Below, one piece after another: positions 43,606 to 51,135 of a DNA stretch of 64,000 nt. Source of the stretch: Nitrospirota bacterium (lineage in GTDB: Bacteria; Nitrospirota_A; Leptospirillia; Leptospirillales; Leptospirillaceae); the NCBI GenBank assembly GCA_021838585.1, contig JAKCDE010000004.1, positions 76,633-140,632 on the forward strand, in the 5' to 3' direction. The notes under the pieces are model-generated. The model did no database searches. It was not told the DNA's origin and saw only the letters and a program-made list of their open reading frames with translations. The position numbers and the translations under genes were made by a program. How positions within the stretch are numbered: the first letter of the stretch is position 1; each line of letters opens with the position of its first letter.

Positions 43606-44802
43606 TTACCGCACTCCTTCGGAAGACACCGGAACCTGTTCCTCTTTTCTCCTGTAATGGCCGATCAGAACGGCGGCGACCTCCGGCCTCGTCATTTCAG
43701 GGGGAGGCGGCATTCCCTCCCGAAGCATCTGGCGCACCCGGGTTCCGGACAGGAGAACGTGGGACTTTTCATCGTGGCCGCAGGTCTTGTGAGAGACCAT
43801 TCCCTCGCACGTCCGGCAATAATAGGCCGTATCGAAAAATATTGGAATGATCCCAAGTTCGTCGAAGGAAAACTGACGGAGAAGGGCATGGGCCTCGAAG
43901 GGGCCATAGTAGCTTCCGACGCCGGCATGATCCCGTCCGACAATAAAATGAGTGCATCCATAGTTCTTCCGGACGAGAGCATGAAACAGGGCCTCCCTCG
44001 GACCGGCGTACCGCATGGCTCCCGGAAAAACTCCCAGCACCACGCGTGTTTTCGGATAGTACCTCTCGAGCAGAACCTGGTAGCAATCCATGCGCACCTT
44101 CGCGGGAACGTCGTCCTCCTTGGTCTCGCCGACCAGAGGATGGAGGAAGAGGCCGTCGACGATTTCGAGAGAACACTTCTGGATGTATTCATGGGCCCTG
44201 TGGATGGGATTCCGGGTCTGGAATCCGACCACGGTCTGCCACCCGAGCTTTTCGAAGAGGCCCCTGGAGGCGGTGGGAGTCAGATGAAACTCCGAAAACG
44301 GCCCATCCGACCAATCATCGAAGACGCTGACCTTCCCGGCCACGGCGTAGGGAGTGCCAAGCCTTTCGAGCGCGGCGACCCCCGGATGGGCCGGGTCGGT
44401 GGTCTTGTAGACCTCCCGGGCCTCCCAGGACAGGTCGCGGCGGAAGAGGTCGGAGACCGTCAGAATTCCCAAAAGCCTGTCGGCACCGTCCACGAGCCGC
44501 ACCACCTCTCCTATCCGGAGGGAGCGGAACTCTTTATCCGGAACGGGAAGAACGATCGGGAGCGGAAAGACCAGCCCGTCGGGAAGCCGCATGCGTTCCA
44601 CCACGGAGTGGTAGGTTTTTTCATCCATGAACCCGTCGAGCGGGCTCACGGCTCCGACCGCGATCAGACCCAGGTCGGAAATTTCCCGGGCGGTCAGCTG
44701 AATGGCCGGCCGGCTGGCATAGGCCCGCACCATTTCCGGACGGGCCGATCTCGAGACGGTCGAGGTGACGAGCCGTCCTCCGTGGGGGACTGAAAGAAAC
44801 AT
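43606..44802 (-). CDS. sat: Sulfate adenylyltransferase (ATP sulfurylase)
   Basis: The 398-residue protein is of the homo-oligomeric Sat type, with QTRNPIHRAHEY (nucleotide and sulfate site), GRDHAGVGSYYG and LSGTRVRQMLREG. It makes APS from ATP and sulfate or runs in reverse from APS and PPi. A four-cysteine cluster (CRTCEGMVSHKTCGHD) is the zinc site often seen in dissimilatory-type Sat. It is last in the aprA-aprB-sat cluster, 31 bases after aprB. Confidence 0.93.
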   Translation of the reverse strand: MFLSVPHGGRLVTSTVSRSARPEMVRAYASRPAIQLTAREISDLGLIAVGAVSPLDGFMDEKTYHSVVERMRLPDGLVFPLPIVLPVPDKEFRSLRIGEVVRLVDGADRLLGILTVSDLFRRDLSWEAREVYKTTDPAHPGVAALERLGTPYAVAGKVSVFDDWSDGPFSEFHLTPTASRGLFEKLGWQTVVGFQTRNPIHRAHEYIQKCSLEIVDGLFLHPLVGETKEDDVPAKVRMDCYQVLLERYYPKTRVVLGVFPGAMRYAGPREALFHALVRKNYGCTHFIVGRDHAGVGSYYGPFEAHALLRQFSFDELGIIPIFFDTAYYCRTCEGMVSHKTCGHDEKSHVLLSGTRVRQMLREGMPPPPEMTRPEVAAVLIGHYRRKEEQVPVSSEGVR

Positions 44803-44833
44803 CGATTCTCCTTCTGCAAGATTTTACGTGATC

Positions 44834-45181
44834 TCAGGACTCCGTCTCGAGCAGCTCTTCAGGAACACGCGTGGCGAGCTCGAATGTCTGGTCGGATTCA
44901 CCGGTAACCGAGAGCGTCCACCGGATGGACTCTCTCTTAAGTTTCGGCACGAGCCTCGCCTCCCGTCCGGCCAGCTCATACGGGAGAACGATATCGATGG
45001 CCCCCACCGGGCACATCTTGACACAGGCATAGCAGTCCCAGCAGTCGGCCTGCTCCCGCATCACCGCGAGAGATCCGGTCTGATCCATCCGGATCAGGTT
45101 TCCCGGACAGGCCACCACACATCGGGCCTCCGTAAGCTTTTTACACCCATGGCACAGACTGTCGCTGATTGCGATTCCCAT
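44834..45181 (-). CDS. aprB: Adenylylsulfate reductase, iron-sulfur subunit
   Basis: The 115-residue form starts at ATG 45181 with GGGAG upstream; an in-frame start at 45202 is less likely. Two [4Fe-4S] ligand sets are visible: CHGCKKLTEARCVVACP and CWDCYACVKMCP. AprB of sulfate reducers is about 150 residues, so this one lacks much of the C-terminal tail that wraps AprA. It transfers electrons to the FAD of AprA. It is 39 bases downstream of aprA. Confidence 0.88.
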   Translation of the reverse strand: MGIAISDSLCHGCKKLTEARCVVACPGNLIRMDQTGSLAVMREQADCWDCYACVKMCPVGAIDIVLPYELAGREARLVPKLKRESIRWTLSVTGESDQTFELATRVPEELLETES

Positions 45182-45220
45182 TTCACTCCCTTTCCCTGGC
45201 ACTAAGGTTCCAAGTACGGA

Positions 45221-46969
45221 TCAGACACCCTGAAGGCTCCTCTCGAAATCCGGCACTCCATGATCGCTCCAGGCGATCTCCTCCCCCTCGAGGGTTCGGT
45301 GGACGATCCGGACATCACCCGATGGCATCGTCACGGAATTGATGAAATGGTCGTATCGGCGATCGCTTTCCGGATAATCCAGTCGGGTCTGGAATCCGGG
45401 CCACCGCGTCTCCTTCCGGGCCAGAAGATGCTCCACGAGCACCCGGGCCACATCCACGCGGTCCACCACCTCGTGGGCCAGCATCAGCGCATGCTCATCT
45501 TCCGCCCCGATCCGTGAAAGGTCATCGGCAAACTCGGAAAGTTTTTGGCGTGCCATGAGGAGGGCGGCCTCGTTCATGGCATAGGAGGTCCGGATTCCCC
45601 CGGCATACTCGTCCATGATTTTCTGAAGCCTCGCTTCCCCCTCGTCTGGACGGATTCGCCTTGAGTCCTTAGGAGCCCCCGCCTTCCAGCGGAAAGTCCG
45701 CTCCCTTTCCTGTGCGATCTTCTCCGGGTCTGGAAATTGAACGGGCGCCGATTCCGACCGAATCTCCCGGGCCGCGGCCCGGGCCGCGATCGCCCCCTCG
45801 GCGAAACATCCGCTTACAAACTTGTAGGGGGCCCCTCCCGCCACATCTCCCGCCGCAAAGAGGTTTCCTAGCGTCGTTCTCCGGTCGACGTCGACCCAGT
45901 AGCCGGCCTGGCAATGACCGCCGACCAGATAGGGTTCGGTTCCGCAGATCTCGACCGGGCTTTTGGTCAGATCGATCCGGTTGGCCGCCCAGTAGAGAAC
46001 GGTGTTGGGATACATGTCCAGGTAGGCCTCATACAACCGTTTGAGGTCTCCCTTCGACAGATGCCGGGTATCCATGAAACAGGGGCCGTTTCCGGCTGCG
46101 ATCTCCCGGAGGGGTCCTTCGAGGCGCAGCGGCGTCGGAGCCCCCTCGCCTCCCGATTCGGCCCAGCGGATCTTCATGAACTCCTCCCCCTTCGAATTGA
46201 CCTGGGGGGCGCCAAAGCCCAGGGCGAGGGTTCCGGTGGGCGCGATCGTGTCCTTGGTCCTGAGCGCGATGAAGCGGTGCTCGAAGCTCGTCATCTCCGC
46301 CCCCGCCCTGATCCCGATGGCGTATCCCGCTCCTGTGTTGAAAGGGGAGTACCACATTTTATGGCGGGCCGCTCCTTCGTTGTTGGGCCGATAGATTCCA
46401 GAGGCTCCGCCTGTCGCCACCAGGGTCTTCCGGGATGCGATCACATAAAAGGCTCCGTCGGAGAGACCGAATCCGTACGCTCCGTGGACGCCTCCGTCCT
46501 TCACGATGAGATTCGTCACAACCACGCGGTTCAGGACTTCGGCTCCCGATTTCCGGACCTCACGGGCCAGAATCGGCTTGAGGGATTCTCCATGAATCTT
46601 GATGTTCCACCGACCCCGGGGAGAATACTTTCCATCGGGATCCTTCACGATCGGAAGCCCCATCGCCTCGACCGTTTCGACAACCTCGCGGAAGAGCGCC
46701 GCCTGGGAGCGGACCAGATCTTCCCGGAGAATGCCCATCGCGTCCATCCTGACATATTCCACGAAGGAGTCGACCGTTTCTCCGGGGTTGATGTAGGCGT
46801 TGATCGCATTCATTCCGCCGGCAAGACACCCGGAACGATCGATATGGGCCTTGTCCACGACAAGGACCCTCTGGTCGGGATTTTCCCGCCGGGCGATGAT
46901 GGCGGCGTAGCATCCGGCCGTCCCCCCACCAATGATCAACAAATCCGTCTCGATCTTCCTGGTCTCCAT
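45221..46969 (-). CDS. aprA: Adenylylsulfate reductase, flavoprotein subunit
   Basis: The 582-residue protein has the fumarate-reductase-type FAD motif LLIIGGGTAGCYAA, a GGASGIYRPN segment, FEHRFIALRTKD and the C-terminal NLFAAGDVAGG. It interconverts APS and AMP plus sulfite with AprB. Sulfate-reducer enzymes read ENRFxxARFKDG at the third motif and are longer, so this is a diverged type. No dsrAB genes are in the window, so the pathway could be assimilatory reduction or sulfite oxidation; sequence alone does not tell. AGGCGAC precedes the ATG and a good promoter lies upstream. Confidence 0.88.
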   Translation of the reverse strand: METRKIETDLLIIGGGTAGCYAAIIARRENPDQRVLVVDKAHIDRSGCLAGGMNAINAYINPGETVDSFVEYVRMDAMGILREDLVRSQAALFREVVETVEAMGLPIVKDPDGKYSPRGRWNIKIHGESLKPILAREVRKSGAEVLNRVVVTNLIVKDGGVHGAYGFGLSDGAFYVIASRKTLVATGGASGIYRPNNEGAARHKMWYSPFNTGAGYAIGIRAGAEMTSFEHRFIALRTKDTIAPTGTLALGFGAPQVNSKGEEFMKIRWAESGGEGAPTPLRLEGPLREIAAGNGPCFMDTRHLSKGDLKRLYEAYLDMYPNTVLYWAANRIDLTKSPVEICGTEPYLVGGHCQAGYWVDVDRRTTLGNLFAAGDVAGGAPYKFVSGCFAEGAIAARAAAREIRSESAPVQFPDPEKIAQERERTFRWKAGAPKDSRRIRPDEGEARLQKIMDEYAGGIRTSYAMNEAALLMARQKLSEFADDLSRIGAEDEHALMLAHEVVDRVDVARVLVEHLLARKETRWPGFQTRLDYPESDRRYDHFINSVTMPSGDVRIVHRTLEGEEIAWSDHGVPDFERSLQGV

Positions 46970-47008
46970 GTCGCCTCCATTATTATTAATATATTACTAA
47001 TAAAATAA

Positions 47009-47059
47009 CATATACCAATAGGGAGACTCTTGTCAAGGGGCATTGAGGCAACTTGCCTC
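47009..47059 (-). promoter_or_regulatory. aprA promoter with upstream palindrome
   Basis: On the minus strand TTGACA (47036-47031) and TATATG (47014-47009) are 16 bases apart, with TGG directly before the -10 (extended -10). Upstream lies the perfect palindrome GAGGCAA-C-TTGCCTC (47045-47059), 8 bases from the -35, a good place for an activator. Confidence 0.6.
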
Positions 47060-47139
47060 TCGATGATGTCACTCTGACGGAAATTCAGGTAGGGCAGGCT
47101 GTCGAAAACAAAAAGTCGAAGAGAATTCAGGAGAGGCTG

Positions 47140-47183
47140 GAAAAAGAAAAAGCCTGAAGAAGAGGAAATCTCTCCTTCAGGCT
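47140..47183 (-). terminator. Rho-independent terminator of the 39-aa gene
   Basis: AGCCTGAAG (47151-47159) pairs with CTTCAGGCT (47175-47183), and on the minus strand the stem is followed by TTTTTCTTTTT. It lies 25 bases after the stop of the small gene. Confidence 0.85.
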
Positions 47184-47207
47184 CGAGGGATCAGAAACGG
47201 TAAAAAA

Positions 47208-47327
47208 CTACTTGGTCTTGGTCGAGGTCGCGTATCCCCATGCAAAGATGACGGCGACAATCGTGAGAAAGCCCATCCAGCCCATGAAGCTAGGGTTGGA
47301 ACCCACCAACTTGTGAGCATCGTACAT
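47208..47327 (-). CDS. Small single-pass membrane protein (39 aa)
   Basis: AAGGGGG lies 6 bases before the ATG, and a strong terminator follows the stop, so this is a self-contained, probably highly expressed unit. The peptide has a polar N-terminus (MYDAHKLVGSNPS), one membrane helix (residues 14-33, FMGWMGFLTIVAVIFAWGYA) and a basic tail. Similar short membrane subunits accompany respiratory oxidases (for example CcoQ-like), but no oxidase gene is here and no family can be assigned. Confidence 0.75.
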   Translation of the reverse strand: MYDAHKLVGSNPSFMGWMGFLTIVAVIFAWGYATSTKTK

Positions 47328-47647
47328 TTTTGGCCCCCTTGCTCAATTCCTGGAAAATAGTTTATGATGAGAACGTCAACGCATACCCAATATAGGCAGT
47401 AAGCGTCCACTTGTCAAGAACCGATCGATCCATTCCCCCCAAACCCCGCCGCAACCATGAAAGATGCGAGGGGCGAGGCTTTCCGAAGAAACTAAGGATC
47501 CACTTCCCAATGGAAGAGGATATGTCGGGAGTTCGGGGGAGCCAACCCAGGAGTGCTGCATCAGAACCTTCTCCTCCTCCCCGGATCGCGGACGTTCGCC
47601 GTTAGGGGTCCGGAGCTTTCCATGCTCCTCTCCAGGATTCAGGAACG
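47328..47647. other. Intergenic region
   Basis: The gap contains the promoter of the 39-aa gene; on the minus strand TTGACG (47382-47377) and AT-rich sequence follow. Short frames on both strands here (for example 47411-47605) lack ribosome sites. The rest is the leader of the CorC-type gene. Confidence 0.4.
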
Positions 47648-49000
47648 ATGACTCCCCTCTGGATTGACGCGCTCGCGATCGCCGTCCTCGTTCTCTTCAA
47701 TGCCATCCTCGCAGCGGCGGAACTGTCGATCATCTCCCTCAGACTCTCCCGTGTCCAGCAGCTTTCAGGGAGCGGTTCTCCCGAAAGCCGGGCCCTCCTG
47801 AAGCTTCGCAAGGAACCGGAACAGTTCGTCGCCACGGTGCAGGTCATGATGACCCTTTCCACCGGCCTCGCCTCCGGGGCCACCGGAACCGTTTCCTACG
47901 AAAAGCTCAAACCGGTTCTGGCGATGTTCGTCGATCTCAAGGAGCATCACGTCGTCCTTCCACTTTCCGTTTTCGCGGTCATCCTCCTTCAGGTCTACGG
48001 AATGCTTGTCCTGGGGGAAATCGTCCCAAAAACCCTGGCGATCCAGAACAACGAACGCATCGCACTCCGTCTCGCCCGGCCCGTTCTTCTCCTCTCCGAA
48101 CTCATTGTGATCCCGGTGCGCATCGTCACATTGACCAGCCGCATGGTCCTCCGGATCCTCCGCGTCGCTCCCGGTCCATCCTCCTACCCGATCAGTCCGG
48201 AAGAACTCGAACTCCTCCTTAAGGAGGGGGGCGAGCATGGAATCATCAATCGCACCGAACAGGATCTGATCCAGAGCGTCTTCAAGTTCACGGACATCTC
48301 GGTCCGCGAGGTGATGGTACCCCGGGTCAGAATGGTCACCCTTCGCACGACAATGGGACTCCCCGAAATCCAGGCCGTCTTCTCCGAACACCGCTATTCC
48401 CGGTATCCGGTCCTCCGGAGCGACACCGACGAAGTGGTCGGAATCCTCTATTACAAAGACCTGGTCGACATCCTGACCGAAAATTCTCCCTTCAGGATCG
48501 AGCGCATTCTTCATACCCCCTACTTTGTTCCGGAATCCATGAAGGTTCCCCACATCCTGAAGGAAATGCAGAAGAGGCGGACGCAAATAGCCCTCGTTCT
48601 GAACGAGTACGGAGCCCTCGACGGCCTTGTGACGATGGAGGACCTTCTCGAGGAGATCGTAGGGGAAATCGAGGACGAATCGGACGAGATCGTCAAGCCT
48701 GTCGAACGCCTCCGGGACGGATCCTACCTCGTGGACGCCTCCCTGTCGGTGCGGGATCTTTCGGAGGATTACGGCATCCCGATCCCCGAGGGAGAAGACT
48801 ACGAAACGCTCGCCGGCTTCGTGCTCTCCCAGCTCCAGACGATTCCCCGCGGAGGGGAATTTTTCTTCATCAAGAACATGAAGCTGACCGTTGTCGAAAT
48901 CGACCGTCAACGGGTCGCCCGTGTGAAGGTCGAATTTCTGGATCAAGACTCCTCTTCGGGACAAACGGTCTCCCGGATCACAAACGGAGGTCGGCCTTGA
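47648..49000 (+). CDS. CNNM/CorC-HlyC family transporter with CBS domains
   Basis: The 450-residue protein has a CNNM membrane domain (about 1-200, three to four helices, with ILAAAELSIISLRLSRV and YGMLVLGEIVPKTLAI), a CBS pair (VMVPRVRMVTL ... LVTMEDLLEEIVGEI) and a C-terminal CorC_HlyC domain. Members are linked to Mg2+/Co2+ efflux or export. The second CBS and the acidic DESDEI stretch fit the family. The stop overlaps the TTG of the next gene (TTGA). Confidence 0.88.
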   Translation: MTPLWIDALAIAVLVLFNAILAAAELSIISLRLSRVQQLSGSGSPESRALLKLRKEPEQFVATVQVMMTLSTGLASGATGTVSYEKLKPVLAMFVDLKEHHVVLPLSVFAVILLQVYGMLVLGEIVPKTLAIQNNERIALRLARPVLLLSELIVIPVRIVTLTSRMVLRILRVAPGPSSYPISPEELELLLKEGGEHGIINRTEQDLIQSVFKFTDISVREVMVPRVRMVTLRTTMGLPEIQAVFSEHRYSRYPVLRSDTDEVVGILYYKDLVDILTENSPFRIERILHTPYFVPESMKVPHILKEMQKRRTQIALVLNEYGALDGLVTMEDLLEEIVGEIEDESDEIVKPVERLRDGSYLVDASLSVRDLSEDYGIPIPEGEDYETLAGFVLSQLQTIPRGGEFFFIKNMKLTVVEIDRQRVARVKVEFLDQDSSSGQTVSRITNGGRP

Positions 49001-49593
49001 AAAAGCTCCTTGACTCCCCCCTCTCCCGGATTCTCCTTTCCCCCATCGGACTCATGATCGTGATCGGTCTTGTGGGCGGTCTCTTCGTGGCGGACCTTTT
49101 CCGGGGAATCGCCGAACGGCAGGCCCCTCCGGCGCAGATGGCCACGGGACCGCTCAATGCCTCCCAGGCCCCCCTCGCCTACTCCGACTCCTATGCGCCC
49201 GTTTCCGACAACAAGATCATCGGCTTCACGGCCGAAAGACTTTTCGAGAAAAACGGGAAAACCTATATCGACCTCCTGATCCGGTTTCACCGCAATCCCC
49301 AGTTCAACGACTACCAGGTCGGCACCTACGAACCCCCGAGCCTTGTCGACAAAAGCGGGAATCTTCTCCTGGGAACGGCCGAATTTCCTGCAGACCATCA
49401 CTTTTCCGGCGGAGAAACCTTTCGGACCCTCCTGACCTTCCCCGGATCCCCCTCCTCCTACCCGGTCACACTCTCCCTTTTCATGGGAGAACGTTTCGCC
49501 GGCCAGTACCACATGATGTCCGTCTCCCTGACGGGACTTTCCCCCTCGACACCTCCACCCCCCAGCAAAGGAACGACCAAAGGTGGCCACTGA
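48997..49593 (+). CDS. Hypothetical protein with N-terminal membrane anchor
   Basis: The 198-residue protein starts at TTG 48997 with GGAGG 6 bases upstream, overlapping the CorC stop. One hydrophobic helix (about 9-31) is followed by a soluble, beta-rich domain (GKTYIDLLIRFHRN, QVGTYEPPSLVDKSG) that would face the periplasm, and a Pro-rich tail. It is not recognised. The overlaps on both sides tie it to the CorC gene and the next membrane protein. Confidence 0.6.
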   Translation: MKKLLDSPLSRILLSPIGLMIVIGLVGGLFVADLFRGIAERQAPPAQMATGPLNASQAPLAYSDSYAPVSDNKIIGFTAERLFEKNGKTYIDLLIRFHRNPQFNDYQVGTYEPPSLVDKSGNLLLGTAEFPADHHFSGGETFRTLLTFPGSPSSYPVTLSLFMGERFAGQYHMMSVSLTGLSPSTPPPPSKGTTKGGH

Positions 49594-50590
49594 CCCTAAC
49601 CTCCGGATCATCGATCCCGAGGTAGAAGACAAGAACGAAAAATTCTCGGCGGCCCTGATGGGAGCCGCCGCGGGACAGATCTTCGGCCTGGTGGCCTTTC
49701 TGATGGGGCTGGTCGGCGGCGCGATGTCGGACCAGCAGACCGGACTTCTGGATGTCGGCATCGGGATGGGGATCTTCACCGTATTTTCCCTTCTTCACTA
49801 CGGAATCTCCCGTCGATGGCTCGGGCGGGCGGATCCCAAAAGATTTCAGGAGAGCCTCGCCTATTTCATCCCGGCAATTCTCGGTGGCCTCCTTTATTTT
49901 TATGCCTCCTACGCCGACACCTCCTGGCCCGCCATGGGCTTTGCCGGAGGCTTTGCCTTCATCCTCCTCGTCGGGAAAGGGATCCTCTTTCTCGAACACA
50001 CTCCCCCCCGTTCAAGAAAAACGACCTACATCTTCTCTCCCTTCGAGCGTCAGTCCCTTCTGATCGTCATTCTCGTCGGCTCGATTCTCGGAGTCGGTGT
50101 CGGAATGAGCTCGCAGGGACACCGCGCCATCGGACGCGGCCCCTTCGCCCGGACCTTTCTGTCCGAGCAGATTCTTTCGGCCAGGCACCAGGCCGACCTT
50201 CTCCTTTTCGGCATGCCGAACTCGTACCGTCTGCTCCAGGCCTTGAAGACGGCCAGACAGCGGGGACTTCCGGTCCGCGTGCTCGTCACCCCGGAGACCT
50301 TCGCCCGCTATCGCCCCGAGGTCCTGGCGCTGACCGCCGCCAGGGTCCCCGTCCGGATCCTACCGGAGAATCTCCCCACCTACATTCGCCCCATGGCCCT
50401 TTTCGACCGGCGCGTTCTTCTCTATGGCTCGGGAGGATGGGGGTCCCTCTCCCCGGATGGAGGAGGACAGATGCATATGCTGGCAAACCTCCTCTCCCAG
50501 GGTCGCATTCACGCCTCCCAGAAGCTCTTCGACACCCTCTGGCTCCAATCCATCTCCGCAGGAAAGAGCGGGACCCAGACACCCCCTTGA
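49583..50590 (+). CDS. Membrane protein with degenerate phospholipase D-like domain
   Basis: The 335-residue protein starts at GTG 49583 inside the previous gene. It has about four to five membrane helices (residues 22-155). The C-terminal 150 residues resemble one PLD repeat (ARQRGLPVRVLVTP ... MALFDRRVLLYGSGGWG), but the HxK(x)4D catalytic motif is not present; only the Asp and following GS are left. It is probably a non-catalytic relative. It is the third gene of the CorC cluster. Confidence 0.5.
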   Translation: MATDPNLRIIDPEVEDKNEKFSAALMGAAAGQIFGLVAFLMGLVGGAMSDQQTGLLDVGIGMGIFTVFSLLHYGISRRWLGRADPKRFQESLAYFIPAILGGLLYFYASYADTSWPAMGFAGGFAFILLVGKGILFLEHTPPRSRKTTYIFSPFERQSLLIVILVGSILGVGVGMSSQGHRAIGRGPFARTFLSEQILSARHQADLLLFGMPNSYRLLQALKTARQRGLPVRVLVTPETFARYRPEVLALTAARVPVRILPENLPTYIRPMALFDRRVLLYGSGGWGSLSPDGGGQMHMLANLLSQGRIHASQKLFDTLWLQSISAGKSGTQTPP

Positions 50591-50620
50591 CGCTCCGCTC
50601 CTCCCCTGATATATTGATTA

Positions 50621-50637
50621 CAGACTAAAATGGTCTG
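50621..50637. promoter_or_regulatory. IscR-type operator upstream of the isc operon
   Basis: CAGAC-TAAAATG-GTCTG is a perfect 5-base inverted repeat. Its core GACTAAAATGGTC matches 12 of 13 positions of the type 1 IscR site core GACTRWWWYAGTC as I recall it. It is 24 bases before iscR, where autoregulation is expected. Confidence 0.6.
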
Positions 50638-50661
50638 CGATAAATCAGGTCGGAGAATTCG

Positions 50662-51135
50662 ATGCTCAAACTCACAAAAAAAGTCGATTATGCCCTCCTG
50701 GCCCTGAACCTCATGGCCAAGGCAGAAGAGGGCGGGATATCGAATGTCCGGGATATCGCAGCCCTTTACAGCATTCCTCCCGAAATTCTGGCCAAGGTGA
50801 TGCAGAAGCTGTCCAAATCTGGCCTGATCCAGAGCCATAGCGCTCCGAAGGGAGGGTATTCCCTCAAGATTCCAGCGGAAGAGATCTCCGTCCTCAAGGT
50901 CCTGGTGGCGGTCGAGGGACCCGTCGGGATCGTCAGCTGCTCGGATGGAACTGACAAGACATGCCAGCAGAGAGGCCAGTGCGACATCCGGTCCCCGCTG
51001 GAGAAACTCCAAAACAATATCTTATGGTTTCTTGAGGCCCTCTCAATCCGGGAGCTGGGCCAGGAGCCGGCCGTTCTGAAAGGAGTCACCGATGGATCAA
51101 GTCTATTTGGACAACCACTCCACCACAAGGGTTGA
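50662..51135 (+). CDS. iscR: Rrf2-family regulator IscR
   Basis: The 157-residue protein has an Rrf2 winged helix (MLKLTKKVDYALLAL, SIPPEILAKVMQKLSKSGL) and three cysteines in CSDGTDKTCQQRGQC, the spacing used by IscR to bind a [2Fe-2S] cluster. IscR senses Fe-S status and represses the isc operon. GGAG precedes the ATG. Its end overlaps iscS by 44 bases in another frame, and the iscS ribosome site lies inside it, so the two are coupled. A candidate operator is upstream. Confidence 0.92.
   Translation: MLKLTKKVDYALLALNLMAKAEEGGISNVRDIAALYSIPPEILAKVMQKLSKSGLIQSHSAPKGGYSLKIPAEEISVLKVLVAVEGPVGIVSCSDGTDKTCQQRGQCDIRSPLEKLQNNILWFLEALSIRELGQEPAVLKGVTDGSSLFGQPLHHKG

Noticed and set aside
47377..47396. 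Sequence ATACCCAATATAGG resembling the TATACCAATA box of aprA and the XRE genes
   Set aside because: Has insertions relative to the box and does not line up with a -10 element; treated as chance.
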